Source of the DNA: Otis tarda
Lineage: Eukaryota; Chordata; Aves; Otidiformes; Otididae
DNA: 64,000 bases
NCBI GenBank assembly: GCA_026413225.1
Contig: CM048554.1
Location: forward strand, 77,368,463 to 77,432,462
Direction of reading: 5' to 3'
Below are positions 13,968 through 26,275 of this stretch, in pieces. The number at the start of each line of letters is the position of its first letter. The stretch's first letter is position 1. The notes under the pieces are model-generated. The model saw nothing but the letters and a program-made list of their open reading frames with translations, was not told where the DNA came from and made no database searches. The position numbers and the translations under genes are program-made.

Positions 13968-15847
13968 GGATTAAATTTTAGATATTTTAACCACAATGTT
14001 GAATTGTCATTTATGTGAATGGAAGTATTAAGCAGAAACATTCTTTCAAATCTTTAAAGAAGAAATAGGTATTCATCAAAATAAGCTGGACTTCCTGTAG
14101 CAATTTGAGTTCACATTTTTCGTGTAACACAAATTCTATCATAATTTGTCTAAGATGAAGCTGTTGCTGAAAATGCCAATCCTATCCTGAGTTACTATCA
14201 ATGGAACCTTTTAGTGTGAGCTACATGGCAAGATGTGTGCCATGGTAGAATAAAATATCAGGTACACCCAAATAATCTACATAATAAAAACTTACATATA
14301 TACTATATGTAAAAAACATTCGTTATCTTCCTGCCTGTCACAACCAAATGTTTCTCTCTCCTCCCACTCGGCTTTGTATCAGCAAAGGTTAACGTCAGTG
14401 CTGTATTCCTTCTGTCAGAGCCTGGCATTTCATTTTTATTTGCCTCTGTATCTTTTGGAGGCAGGATCAGATCAGTGACTTAAATTTCCTTCCTTGTAAC
14501 TCTTCATCCTGGAATAACTTTGCTTCTGGCAGCTTCACCTTGAGCTCTCTTCAGTTTTCCCTGGGTGGTGAACCTTGGAAAATCTTTATTTTCAGATTGC
14601 CTGAAGAAGATTCCTCTATTTTCACCTTTCCTGTTACAATGTTTGTCTTGGGAATTTTTTCCATGATTGCCTGACTTGAATAGTGAATCACAGTTTTTCT
14701 TGTACTGTAGGCACCTAAAGTGGTAGATATGCTTCTTTAAAGCAAATTGACAAGTCTGGCATGTCATTCGTTTTTCATTTTTCTTTGCGTTCTTGCTTCT
14801 ATTCCAAGAATGACATTTTAGTAAGGTGCCCTCCTTTTTGGCAGTTCTGGAGTGGCTCTTTTTTTCCCCTCAGTTAGAAGTGCTGCTTTCCACTTGTTTA
14901 CCATGCAATCAAAGTTGCTCTGGTGAGAAGAAATGAGGTTCCTGCTTCACATTCCAGCATTGTTCCCTCTTACCAGGTTTTTCTTGTGGACTCCAGTAGT
15001 TCCTACAGACTACGTTCCTTAACTTTGCCCTCCAGGCTCTGGCACCAGGCAGTCCAGGAAAAATTGAGGTGGTCTGTACTACCAACACCCTTCCTGAATA
15101 ACCACATAGCTTTAGTACAGAAGCTCCATCTCTTCTTTATTTGTGTTGATGTACTGTTCTGAAATTGTGATCATCTTTTGTATTGTGTCTTATGTAAATA
15201 AAGCAGTCGGTGTGAGGGCTTGGTTGTCTTGTGCGTGAAGGCTAGAATCCTTTTGAATGATACAAAACATGTTTTTGCCTTTTACTCCCCACCTCATTCA
15301 AAATTTGGTGGTGTTCTATATATTCACCAAACTGAAGTTCAGGCCCTTCACACAATGCTTGTTCTGGTTTGTCACCCATTTTTTTTAAAAAGGCTCTGTT
15401 AAATTTAGTGTAATTTATTTGGAATGCTAGTTAAAGGTTTTACCCCTATCTGTGTACCTCCAGCTATCTTTGTAGCTTTAGTTGCATTTTCTGATTGTTC
15501 TTAAATCTATTTTTTCATGTGCAAAAAGAGAAGCCACACTTAATGCAGTCTTTTTAGTATCAAAGTCCAAATACTTTCCTCTTTTAGTCTCTGTTAACTG
15601 CAAAAATAATCCTTAAAACATTTAGGCAGAAATAAATAGGTAAGCCACAGGTGGTGAAACAGAGGATGAAAGAAAAAAGCTTGTACTCAAACTCAATAGT
15701 CTTCCTGTTTAGGATCACTTTACTGATTCACTCTGGAGCTCCTATTCCCATGCAGTTTAGCACAGATACCTGTGTTGTGCTCATTCAAGGAAGAAAGAGA
15801 TAAATATTGTTGCCTGTATTCCCTCCCATTAGCTGTTCATGGACACT

Positions 15848-17135
15848 AATTTCCCCGAGCTTTCTCTTCTTGAGGCTAAACAACTCCAACTTACTCAACC
15901 CCTCCCCTACAAGAAACATTCCAATCCCATAATCATCTTTGTGGCTGCTCACACCAGCGTGTCTGTCTGTTGTACTGGGGACCTCGGACCTGGTCTCGTC
16001 AGTGCTGAGGAGAGGGAAAGGATCACCTGCTGGCAATGCTCTGCCCAATGCTGATGGGGAGGCTGTTGACCTTCTTTGCTGCAGGGGTACATTTGCTGAC
16101 TCATGTTCATCTTGATGTTCACTGGGACCCCAGAGGTCCTTCTCTGCAAAGCTGTTTGGTCCTCTGCCTATGTTGGTGCCTGGGGTTATTCCTCCCCAGG
16201 TGCAGGACTTTGCATTTCCCTTTGTGGGACTTCTGAGATTTATGTTTAATCATTTCTCCAGCCTGTCCACATCCTTCTGAATGGCAGAACAACCCTCTGG
16301 TGTGTTACTCATTTGTCCCAGGTTTGTGTCATTTGCAAACTTGCTGAGAGTGCACTGTGTCCCATCATCTGGGCCGTTAATGAAGGTAGTAAGCAATATT
16401 AGCCCCAATATCAACCTCGGGGTACACCACTAATCACTGACCTACAGCAGGACTATCTGCAGCTGATCACAACCCCTGGAACCCAGCTGGTGGTTGCCAA
16501 TCCACCTCATTGTCCACTTACTCGTACTTCAGTTTATCTGTCAGGATATTACAGGAGACAGTTTGTAAGTCTTGTTAAGATTGAGGCAAACAACATAGAA
16601 TCATAGAATGGTTAGGGTTGGAAGGGACCTTCAAAGGTCACCTAGTCCAGCCCCCCTGCAAGGAGCAGGGACATCCCCAACTAGATCAGGTTGCTCAGAG
16701 CCTCATCCAGCCTCATCTGCTGCTCTCCCCTCGTTCACTGAACTAGTCATCTCACTGTGGAAGGCTCTCAGGTTTGTCGGGGTGACTTCCTCTTCATAAT
16801 CCATGCTGACTACTGCTGATCATTGTCCCTCACGTGTTTTCAAAATCATTTCCAGGATTACTTGCTCCATTGCCTTCACAGGGATTGAGTCTGACCAGCC
16901 TGTAGTTTCCAAGCTTCTTCCTTGCCCTTCTTGGGGGTAGGAGTGATATTTGCTTTCTTCCAGTCCTTAGGAATCGTGCCTGATCACCATGAATTTTTAA
17001 AGATTATGGAGTGACCTAGCAAATAACATCAGGTAGTTTCTTGAGCATTTGTGCGTGCATCCCATTGACTTGTGCATATCTGGTTTGTTTAAATGTTCCT
17101 TAGCCTCATCCTCCTCCACCTGGTATTGATCAAGT
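15848..17135 (-). mobile_element. Old CR1 LINE, ORF2 middle portion, interrupted by a younger CR1
   Basis: This is a decayed minus-strand CR1 with many indels. On + it shows degraded forms of blocks seen in the 23041 copy: GAGCTTTCTCTTCTTGAGGC (15859 onward), GGTGCAGGACTTTGCATTTC (16199 onward), CATTTGCAAACTTGCTGAGA (16329 onward), CCATGCTGACTACTGCTGAT (16801 onward) and CCTCATCCTCCTCCACC (17104 onward). The order follows ORF2 from the C-terminal region back to the finger/palm boundary. No intact frame remains. Its own 3' tail is not visible at the left end, so that end is truncated or too decayed. Boundaries are approximate. Confidence 0.85.
16592..16711 (-). mobile_element. Young CR1 tail nested in the old CR1
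   Basis: About 120 bp matching the 3' end of the 23041/8089 subfamily, from the tail repeat (ATAGAATCATAGAATGG) to CTCATCCAG. It is inserted between GGCAAACAAC and CTCATCTGCTGCTCTCC of the older CR1, which are contiguous in that older family. It is very short: only the 3' UTR and the last few ORF2 codons. Confidence 0.88.
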
Positions 17136-20100
17136 TTAAATATCAAATGTAAAGATTAACACTGGATTTATGTTATGGTGGAGCTGAATCACCTGGAGCA
17201 GGGAAATGGGTTTTGGTGTGGCCAGCAGATCAACAACAATATCCTAAAATGGCAGAAGTGTATTGGGATTGCTGGAATGTTGGCCACAGCGGTGGGGAGT
17301 GGCTTGATCCTTGAAGGCATAGACAACTGTAGGGACATCTTGTCATCTGAATGTGTACTTCTGAACAGGCTTGTGCAACCAAGCTGAGCTAGGAGTTTTA
17401 TGCTAAGTAGTATTAGGTGTCTACAGTTTAAGAACTGTTGGAAGCTGTTGGGATTTTGGCAGAACGGACCCCACTGTTAAATTGTACTTCTATATATCAC
17501 TTACAGAGTATCAAACAGATAAATACAAAACTAGCAACACAAGAATTGTGTGTGATTATCTGTTGAACTTGTTGCTTAATGGAGTCCCATTTGATGTGCA
17601 GGAAGACTTCTGATCCATACTCTAGCACATTTCTAGCTCCTCCATGCATATGGAATGCTCTTTGTCCTCTTGATCTTTGCCAAATATGTTCACACCTTTA
17701 GTAGTTTACACCTTGCCAAAATCTGTTATTGTTTGATTTATGAAGTTGAGTGGGTTTTGAGAGCTTTGGGTTTTGCAGGGTTTTTTTTGAATCTCAAGTT
17801 TATTAGTGATAACTACTGCGATACTGGTAGCAGATTGGATAGGAGCGGAACTGGAAATCTGTATTTGAGGTAAAGAAAAGATAACTTAAGATACTATATT
17901 TCATCCTTGAGAAACTACTGCTTAGAGTGGAAAAAAAACCTCCAGGCTTCACAAATTCTGTTTATTTTTGTTAACAATTTTGTGGAAACTTTTATGTGCA
18001 AGCACTGATTAAAATGGCATGAATTTCAATGGGAGTTGAATCAGAGTTATTGATATTTTTAGTAGTTTGATAATAAAGTAATTTGTAATCTGGTTAGAAT
18101 ACAGGGGATACTTTGATCTAACGTGTAATTTGAGCTTCTGACATGGGGTCAAATAAACCTGATGGGAGTTCTGCTTCTGCCTTTCCTCCAGTCTTTTTTT
18201 CTTTTTTTCCCTTTTTTTTTTTTCTAATTTATGACATGAAACATATGAAACAGCTCAAAGACTGGAAGAATAAGCTGAATGCAATGATAAAAATATATTA
18301 GCTTGCATTGCTAGTAGTTAGTGCTTCAGACTTTTTCAGAGAGATACCAAATCAAATTCTCTTGATACTTCTAGCCATCTATGAAACACTTGTACATTAT
18401 GTGCTATAGCTACAACTGAGACAATAAAATGTGAAGAGATATTTTTTTTAATTATTTTACAAATTGCCTGGAAGAATAACCTCTACTTACTATAACATAA
18501 CGAAGGTGAGTTTAGTTTGCTACATCTTCTCTGAATATTCTAAATGTAATACAACAAAACCGTAATTCTAAAGCACACTTTAATACCATTGGGTGTAAAT
18601 ATATTCACTTTTCTATTTCCTGTTTGAATTAATTATTTTAATCCCTGTCAGATTCATATTTGTGGTAGTAATGTACCCTGCATGGCAAGTGCTGAGAAAA
18701 CATTTATAAAAAGCTTTGCCAAAGAAATCTGACTATATAGACTACAGTGACTCTACTGTTGAGAATCTTTATGTGTTTATGGAGAAAAAAAAAGGTACTG
18801 GTTAAGCAAATCTGATTTGTAGATTTTGTTGCTCAAATACACAAGTTACTTAATAACGCTAATACATGAGATAGTGTAGTACAGCAGTTCTATTGATATG
18901 TTGGCAAAGAAGCAAACCTGACCGGTCTTTACCATCTGTTTATAATGCTATATAAAGAAGACCTTACTGGTTGCCATGGAAACCAGCATTTCCAAAACCA
19001 CAAGTGTTTGCTTAAAATCTCAAGCGTTCTAAAGACTTGTCTTTTCTGAGGGAAAAAGAATAGAAAATCTCTAAAGTTTTCTAGTGATTTTTTTTTTTTG
19101 TAACAGTTACTTTGCTGCAAAATACTTTCAGTATTTTTGCGCTCTATGGTCTTTCACGACTTCATAAATTTAAAGCATGCCGTTGGTAATTTAATGAGCT
19201 TATTTGAATCTTAGCAATGATCCAGGAAAAGGGGGCAGTTATTTGTTGGGTTTTGTGATCATCTTTGTAAAAGGAGGTTTTGCTGTTCAGACGAACAAGC
19301 CTGATTGTAATAATGACGCAGTGGACTGAGAACTTGGGTGGAGGTCATATTGAAAATACTTCTTATCTAAGTAAAACCCCAGATTCTCCTTAATTATCAG
19401 TCAACCACCTGGATCTCACTGAAAAGAGACTCTTTAGAATTAGTAATCTGGAGAAAAACATCAAATGAAGCTAATAGTGGTAAGAGTTATGGTGATCTAG
19501 GTTTGTCTGTATTCTCTGCTGTTGGCTTAAAATTGAGGAGTTATTGTGGGTTTTTTTTTTATTTATTTACTTGAAACAAACCATTGAAAAGCCCTCAGTG
19601 TATAGTGCTTAGAAGTATATATATTTTTGTTGTAGTATTTGGGAGTATTTATATTTCTTCCGTTTGTCACCATATGTACATATTGCTGCCTTGCGTTCTG
19701 TCCTAACTCTCCACTGTGGTTTAGGGTGGTTTTTTTCCCCCACCAGTTTACAGAAGGCTTCTGCTGTGTATAACCAGTTAACTGTAGTAGGTAGTGACAT
19801 ATGTAGAGGTGATGCGTTGGGATTAATAGTGCTGGTTGATTTTCAACCACTTCATTTCTATTTAAAAGGAAGATTTGTATTTACAGGACTCTTGGTGTGT
19901 ATTTGGCTTAAGCTACTTTAAGTCAGACAATCCATTAAAGCAGAGAACTTGGAACCCCTTTTTCATTACTACTAAAGAGCCTTCAGTGTTTTTAAGGAAT
20001 AAATATTTGTAATAAATTCATCTGAATAGTGCTGCAGATCAGTTAAGTTGTTACTGAGAAATATTGTTGAGTACAGAAGGTTAAAATAACTTTTTAGATC

Positions 20101-23040
20101 ATTCTGTAGTGACAATAAATATCCTAACATTTGGCTTTTTTGTTTCATCCATTTGTAAATCATGCTGTGAGCATTTTCAGTGTGAGATAATGGCCAGGAG
20201 TTGACCTATTTTATTGTTGCATTTCCCTAGTAGAGTTTATTTAATGCAAAATAGATTTTTATGACAGACTTTACAATTACAATATTGTTGAAGTGACACT
20301 GGACCTCCAGAGGTGTCTGAATTAATTAGCCTTGCAAAGCTAATAACACTTCTGTCATTCACAGAACTCTTCCAAAGTATTTGTGTCGCTTTCACTTAGC
20401 GGAATATTCCTGCGTTCGAGAAAAGCCTGTTTTCGAAAAGGTACTCTTGTGCTTGAGTAGATCTGTTGATATTGGTCACCAGTGGGGTGCTAGACCTCCC
20501 ACAGAGTTTAAATAAAGTAAATATTGATGGAGAAATCAGACACACAAAAATTAGGCTTCTGTCTAAGTATTTGTGGTTAGAAAAATAAGGGTGCCAGACC
20601 TGCAAGCTACTGCGGGTCAGAGTAATTGCGCTCAGACACTAGCTGCATTTTTTGGTATTGGGTTGCCTGCTATCCACATCACATTCCAAGATCAAGTCAA
20701 ACGCTGACCAGGAAAAACAGAGGAGACTGGCAGTTGGTTTAAAAATACATTTTGGTAGTTTGCTTTCTGTGTGGTGTCTCTAGTGTCATCCTTAAGGTAG
20801 TCCTTTCTGCCCTGCCCCTACCACTCATAACAGCTGATGGGTGGATGGTAGAATTATTTAAAAACAAACAAACAAACAAAACCAGAACCAAACAATTTTT
20901 TTTCCTAAATAATCAATATCTTTAAGATAAATGTCTGCTTATAGCTGCTCTTTATTTTTATAGTGGGTTTTTTTTCACGTGTTCATAGTAGGCTGTTTTC
21001 AGATCTTAACTGACCATGCAACTTAAGCCAGCTCTTTTGAAACTTTAGTTTCAAACTGTTGCTGTGCGTCTTCATTCAAGTGAAAAAATCGGCGGTTTCT
21101 GCCTTACCGAGCAAGACTTTTTTTTTCCCCGCTTCATCCTCAGTTAGCTGGCCATGAGTTTTGCAGAAAAATGTGACTTTAGAATGTTTTTGTTTGTTGT
21201 TTTTTTTTAACAACTCCTCCCATTGATCGTAGGAGATAACCTATCCTAAAGGAGGTAAGGACATCAAAAAAACCTGTAAAATAATATGCAAGTATGTAGC
21301 TGATCTTCATGGCAGTGATTCAAATAACCTCAGCCTGTGGGAAACCTGGTAAACATAGTAGCAGTGGATGGTAGACCGATACACAAGTGTCCAGGCTTAA
21401 GGGAAAACTTTTTTTTTTCTTTCAAGAATTCAAAGGCTGTTTTGGTTTCTAGGAGCTGTAAATGTTCAAATACAATGAACTGCAAGTAACTAAGGCCAAG
21501 TATCAGTATTTGCTCTACACCTGCCCAAAAACCTCTAGTTTCTTAAAATTCATCGCTATTATAAGATTTGTTTTTTGTAGAATCTTACCCATTTGAATCT
21601 CCACAACTACGTTTAACCTTCAAATTCTTATAGTTTCCTATAAAGATCTATCTTTTGTGATCGTTGTTGTGTTTAAGAGACTGTTGGAATTTTCTTCTTG
21701 AAAGTACAATATGTGGGATATAGTAAAGCCTGAAGAAATAAGTACGTGTAGCAACTCCACAAAGAGATCAGTCTCTAAGGGTGCTCTGACTTTTCCTAGA
21801 AATCCTTCAAAAAGTTATATCTTAAAACTTTCTCTTGTGATAAAACAGTTCTGGGAATGATGCAGTGGACCCCAAGCTCCGTGTACCTCCTGCGGTTCTA
21901 AGCATAATTTTCTACACTCCCAGTCCCTGAGAAGATCACATTTAATAAGCAATGGAGCGATAAAACTTTGCATGGACTCTTTCACCTCTAGTTAAGAAAT
22001 ATTTCTCCTTGTAAGCAAAATCCTGTGAAAACTTAGCAGCTGTTTTCTACTCTCATGGAGTCACTCAGGTTAGAAAAGACCTGAGCAGCTTTCCTCTAGG
22101 AGCTTCCTGTTCTAGAAGGTATGCTCCTGCAACCTTCTTCCAAGATAAAGCAACTAAGATATTCTTTGTTATCTTTCTATTTGATTTATGAAGAATAAAT
22201 TTAATATTTTTAAGACACTTTATGTGGATATCTGGGACACTTAAATACCTAAATTTCATACAAGCTGTATTTTAAGTGTGTTTTGAGTGGTCTTTAGTTA
22301 CTCTCCACAGGTGAGTAGGTGTCTGAGACTTCATAAATGCAAGAAGAATTACCCAAACCGATGAGGTTCTTTGCATCCTGAAAAACACTGCAGGTTTTGT
22401 GGAACTGAGCATTTTGAGGTTGTTTTTCAGTAAAGGCCTTGGTTGTGATTCGTAAAGTGTTAAGACTGCTAGCCAGTACAACATTGTCTGTATCAGTTAT
22501 TCAGCAACTATGCCTATAGAGGTGCAGCTGTGAACCTGTAATTTTCAGGCAAGTACTTTCTCACTGGGCAACAACCATTTTTCTTTTGCTTGTAATTAAG
22601 TTACCGTCTTGGCTTAGTCTTAACTATCCAAGCATCACAACGTGTGATGGGCGAAGTTATACAAAAGTTGCTCTCTACCATAAGTGAAGGCCACACCACT
22701 TCTAAATCTGTTTGTTTATTTAGGCATTGGATGAAGAGCCAGTGCAGAGACAGGCCTTTGTTGTCTTCACAGCAGAGCCCTTTTTGGTTTTCGTCTGTGA
22801 ATTCCTGTGTTTCTGTGTGATTGGCTTCACAAAGCAAATGGGTTGAGACCCCTCATTTGCTCAGAGGCAGGCAGAACAAGAGTGCTCTTAGAAAGATCTC
22901 CCTTGTAAGGTGCGGTAAAAGCACCTTCCCACAAAGTGTGTGACATGAATATCAATTCCCCCAAGCCTGGCCTGACCCATTACACAGGTCTGCTTTTACT
23001 GGACAAACCCTTTAATTACTGGACAGTTACATAGTGGTAA
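17136..23040. other. Intron 1 sequence without recognised genes
   Basis: AT-rich, with T runs (18214-18225 and 19082-19100), the (AAAC)n tract and no recognised transposon. The last 100 bp before the CR1 at 23041 are ordinary unique sequence. Confidence 0.65.
20861..20882. repeat. (AAAC)n microsatellite
   Basis: Four to five CAAA units; one of the few A/C-rich tracts on the + strand. Confidence 0.9.
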
Positions 23041-23127
23041 TCATAGAATCATAGAATGGTTAGAGTTGGAAGGGACCTTCAAAGGTCATCTAGTCCAACC
23101 CCCCTGCAAGAGCAGGGACATCCCTGA

Positions 23128-26079
23128 CTAGATCAGGTTGCTCAGAGCCTCATCCAGCCTGGCCTTGAACACTTCCAGGGATGGGGCATCCACCACCTCT
23201 CTGGGCAACCTGTTCCAGTGCTCTACAACTCTCATTGTAAAAAATTTTTTTCTAATATCTAATCTAAATCTACCTCCTTCTAATTTAAACCCATTACCCC
23301 TTGTCCTATCACAACAGGCCCTACTGAACAGTTTCTCCCCATCTTTCCTGTAGGCCCCCTTGAGGTATTGGAAGACCACTATCAGGTCTCCCCGGAGCCT
23401 CCTCTTCTCCAGGCTGAACAGCCCCAACTCTCTCAGCCTGTCCTCATAGGAGAGGTGCTCCAGCCCTCTGATCATCTTGGTGGCCCTCCTCTGGACCCTT
23501 TCCAACTGGTCCATGTCCTTCTTGTGTTGGGGGCTCCAGAACTGGACGCAGTACTCCAGGTGGGGTCTCACCAGGGCAGAGTAGAGGGGCAGAATCACCT
23601 CCCTCGACCTGCCGGCCACGCTCCTCTTGATGCAGCCCAGGATGCGGTTGGCCTTCTGGGCCGCAAGGGCGCATTGCCCGCTCATGTTGAGCCTCTCGTC
23701 CACCAGCACTCCCAAGTCTTTCTCCTCAGGGCTGCTCTCCATCCATTCTCCGCCCAGCCTGTATTTGTGCCTGGGATTGCCACGACCCAGGTGCAGGACC
23801 TTGCACTTGGCCTGGTTGAACTTCATGAGGTTGGCACGGGCCCACCTCTCCAGCCTGTCAAGGTCCCTCTGGATGGCATCCCTCCCTTCCAGCGAGTCGA
23901 CGGCACCACACAGCTTGGTGTCATCAGCGAACTTGCTGAGGGTGCACTCTATCCCACTGTCCATGTCGCCGACAAAGATGTTGAACAGGGCCGGGCCCAA
24001 CACGGACCCCTGAGGGACGCCACTGGTGACCGGTCTCCACTTGGACATTGAGCCGTTGACCACCACTCTCTGAGTGCGGCCATCCAGCCAACTCCTTATC
24101 CACCGAGTGGTCCATCCATCGAACCCATGCCTCTCTAGTTTAGAGAGAAGGATGTCATGCGGGACAGTGTCAAAAGCTTTGCACAAGTCCAGGTAGACGA
24201 TATCCGTTGCCCGTCCCTTGTCCACCGATGCTGTTACCCCGTCATAAAAGGCCACCAAATTGGTCAGGCACGATCTGCCCTTGGTGAAGCCATGTTGGCT
24301 GTCACCAACCACCTCCTTGCTCTCCATGTGCCTTAGCATGGTTTCCAGGAGAATCTGCTCCATGACCTTGCCAGGCACGGAGGTGAGGCTGACCGGCCTG
24401 TAGTTGCCCGGGTCTTCCTTACTCCCCTTTTTAAAAATGGGGGTTATGTTCCCTCTCTTCCAGTCATCGGGGACCTCACCAGACCTCCACGATTTCTCAA
24501 ATATGATGGCCAGTGGCTTGGCAACTTCATCCGCCAGTTCCTTCAGGACGCGCGGATGGATCTCATCAGGCCCCATGGACTTATGCACCTTCAAGTTCCT
24601 TAGATGGTCCTGAACCTGCTCTTCGAGCACCGTGGGCGGTTCTTCATCCTCACAGTCCCTGCCTGTGCCTTCCACAGCTTGGGTGGGGAGACAAGAGCCC
24701 TTATCAGTGAAGACTGAGGCAAAAAAGTCGTTGAGTACCTCAGCCTTCTCCACATCCCGGGTAACCACGACACCCGTTACCTTCCGGAGGGGGCCTACAT
24801 TCTCCTTGGATTTTCTTTTGTCCCCTACATACCTGTAAAAGCTTTTCTTGTTACTTTTTATATCCCTGGCCAGATTCGATTCCATCAGGGCTTTAGCCTT
24901 CCTCACCCTATCCCTGGCCGCTCGCACAGCCACTCGGTAGTCCTCCCAGGCTACCTGGCCCCGCTTCCACCCTCTATAGGCTTCCTTCTTTACTTTCAGT
25001 TGGTCCAGGAGCTCCTTGCTCATCCACGCTGGCCTCTTGGCCTTTTTGCCCGACTTCTTCTTCATCGGGATGCACCTCTGCTGAGCTTGGAGGAGGTGCT
25101 CCTTAAATATGGACCAACTTTCCTGGGCCCCTCTTCCCTCCAGGGCCGCCTCCCATGGCACTTTGCCCATGAGGTTCCTGAAGAGGCCGAAGTCCGCCTT
25201 CCTGAAATCTAGGGCAGAGAGCTTACTGTGCAGTTTCCTCGCCGCCCCGTGGATCTTGAATTCCACCGCGTCATGGTCACTGCAGCCAAGGCTGTCCGTC
25301 AGTTTCACGTCCCCCACCAGCCCCTCCCTGTTGGTGAGCACAAGGTCCAGCATGGCTCCCCTCCTTGTCGGCTCCTCTATGGCCTGCAGGAGGAAGTTAT
25401 CGTCCACACATTCCAGGAACCTCCTGGACTGCCTGTGCCCTGCTGTGTTGTCTCTCCAACAGATGTCAGGGTGGTTGAAGTCCCCCATGAGGACCAGGGC
25501 TTGTGACCGCTGTGAGGCTGCTCCTATCTGCCTATAGAGCGCCTCGTCCGCTCTGTCTTCCTGGCCAGGCGGCCTGTAACAGACCCCCACCGTAACATCC
25601 CCCGTCCGTCCCTGTCCTCTGATCTTGACCCATAAGCTCTCTGTCAGCTCCTCCCCCATCCCCAGGCAGAGCTCCACGCACTCCAGCCGGTTGCTGACAT
25701 AGAGAGCGACACCCCCTCCTCGTCTTCCCTGCCTGTCTTTTCTAAAAAGCGTGTACCCCTCCATGTTGACGCTCCAGTCGTAAGAGCCGTCCCACCACGT
25801 CTCCGTGATGCCAACAAGGTCGTAGCCCTGCTCGCGCGCACGCATCTCCAGTTCTTCCTGTTTATTCCCCATGCTTCGTGCGTTGGTATAGAGGCACTTC
25901 AGCAGGGTCCTCGATAAAACCGACTTGCTGGCTGGAGTGACAGGTGTTCTTTTGTATTGCAGATTAGGTTTATTTGCACCTACCTGCGATCCCTCCCTGA
26001 CTTCTGGGCGCTTGGTGCTGGCACTGGCGCCATGCCGATAGCCGTGGGCTGAACTGTGCTCCCCCTCCCCCAGCAACAC
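23128..26079 (-). CDS. CR1 LINE ORF2 protein: AP-like endonuclease plus reverse transcriptase
   Basis: The open frame is 983 codons, roughly full length for CR1 ORF2, with no stop or frameshift. Residues ~60-275 are an APE-type endonuclease: the LYTNARSM start with Asn66, ITETWWD with Glu93, GDFNHPD with Asp200 and Asn202, and SDHD with Asp268 and His269. Residues ~500-760 are the reverse transcriptase: GNYRPVSL (558-565), LDLCKAFD (630-637, Asp631), [11 protein letters not shown] (686-696) and the catalytic FADD (717-720). Residues ~820-980 are the conserved CR1 C-terminal region ([27 protein letters not shown]). There is no RNase H, as expected for CR1. The product would nick target DNA and copy CR1 RNA in the nucleus. 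The frame opens with GTG at 26079, overlapping the ORF1 stop. The first in-frame ATG is residue 70, inside the endonuclease, so the true start is unclear. All catalytic residues I can check are present. Activity is not proven, and loss of the 5' UTR promoter argues against autonomous expression. Confidence 0.93.
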   Translation of the reverse strand: MLLGEGEHSSAHGYRHGASASTKRPEVREGSQVGANKPNLQYKRTPVTPASKSVLSRTLLKCLYTNARSMGNKQEELEMRAREQGYDLVGITETWWDGSYDWSVNMEGYTLFRKDRQGRRGGGVALYVSNRLECVELCLGMGEELTESLWVKIRGQGRTGDVTVGVCYRPPGQEDRADEALYRQIGAASQRSQALVLMGDFNHPDICWRDNTAGHRQSRRFLECVDDNFLLQAIEEPTRRGAMLDLVLTNREGLVGDVKLTDSLGCSDHDAVEFKIHGAARKLHSKLSALDFRKADFGLFRNLMGKVPWEAALEGRGAQESWSIFKEHLLQAQQRCIPMKKKSGKKAKRPAWMSKELLDQLKVKKEAYRGWKRGQVAWEDYRVAVRAARDRVRKAKALMESNLARDIKSNKKSFYRYVGDKRKSKENVGPLRKVTGVVVTRDVEKAEVLNDFFASVFTDKGSCLPTQAVEGTGRDCEDEEPPTVLEEQVQDHLRNLKVHKSMGPDEIHPRVLKELADEVAKPLAIIFEKSWRSGEVPDDWKRGNITPIFKKGSKEDPGNYRPVSLTSVPGKVMEQILLETMLRHMESKEVVGDSQHGFTKGRSCLTNLVAFYDGVTASVDKGRATDIVYLDLCKAFDTVPHDILLSKLERHGFDGWTTRWIRSWLDGRTQRVVVNGSMSKWRPVTSGVPQGSVLGPALFNIFVGDMDSGIECTLSKFADDTKLCGAVDSLEGRDAIQRDLDRLERWARANLMKFNQAKCKVLHLGRGNPRHKYRLGGEWMESSPEEKDLGVLVDERLNMSGQCALAAQKANRILGCIKRSVAGRSREVILPLYSALVRPHLEYCVQFWSPQHKKDMDQLERVQRRATKMIRGLEHLSYEDRLRELGLFSLEKRRLRGDLIVVFQYLKGAYRKDGEKLFSRACCDRTRGNGFKLEGGRFRLDIRKKFFTMRVVEHWNRLPREVVDAPSLEVFKARLDEALSNLI

Positions 26080-26270
26080 TAGTTTAAAGCCCTCCGGACA
26101 AGTCTGGCAAGCCTACGTCCAAGCACACTCTTGCCCTTCTCATTTAGGTGTACGCCATCCTGCCCTAGCAGCCCGGGCTTCTCAAAGCACGCCCCATGGT
26201 CAAGATACCCAATGAGCGCCATCCCCATCACAGCCCTGTTTTTCAAGTAAAGAAATTCCCCTGACCCCCA
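26079..26270 (-). pseudogene. CR1 ORF1 C-terminal remnant (esterase domain end)
   Basis: The minus strand reads about 60 codons: GEFLYLKNRAV, GYLDHGACFEKPGLLG, then [26 protein letters not shown] and a TAG stop at 26081-26079. The DGVH (26159-26148) with HLNEKGK is block V (DxxH) of the SGNH-type esterase domain known in CR1-like ORF1 proteins; the Asp and His of that block are the catalytic pair. The N-terminal part, including the serine block, is lost by 5' truncation, so this is a fragment. The stop codon TAG shares its G with the GTG that opens the ORF2 frame. Confidence 0.8.
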
Positions 26271-26275
26271 AAACT

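Larger units (their letters stand above)
8671..15847. other. Intron 1 sequence without recognised genes
   Basis: Contains the 33-bp tandem duplication (10301), A tracts (12420-12432 and 13560-13571), the T24 tract and the G/T-rich tract at 13909. A slightly less AT-rich stretch at 14500-15100 has short open frames that match nothing I know. Confidence 0.65.
23041..26275 (-). mobile_element. CR1 LINE, 5'-truncated, about 3.2 kb, with intact ORF2
   Basis: On the minus strand the element runs from the C-terminal part of ORF1 (about 26275) through complete ORF2 to a short 3' UTR. It ends in the CR1 tail repeat, seen on + as a doubled CATAGAAT at 23042-23058. The 3' end is shared with the copies at 8089, 16592 and 62766, so they belong to one subfamily. 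The internal sequence is GC- and CpG-rich in an AT-rich intron. The 5' boundary is estimated from where ORF1 similarity fades and could be off by about 30 bp. It is antisense to PDSS2. Full-length CR1 is about 4.5 kb, so most of ORF1 and the 5' UTR are missing, as is usual for CR1 after incomplete target-primed reverse transcription. Confidence 0.95.

Noticed and set aside
14504..14767. Minus-strand frame with CxxC start (TCQTCQFALKKH)
   Set aside because: Considered as a zinc-binding fragment, but there is no second metal-binding pair and no similarity to a known domain.
23368..24051. 227-codon + strand open frame
   Set aside because: It lies opposite CR1 ORF2 and is a shadow of the GC-rich coding strand. 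The same holds for the other + strand frames between 23138 and 25537.
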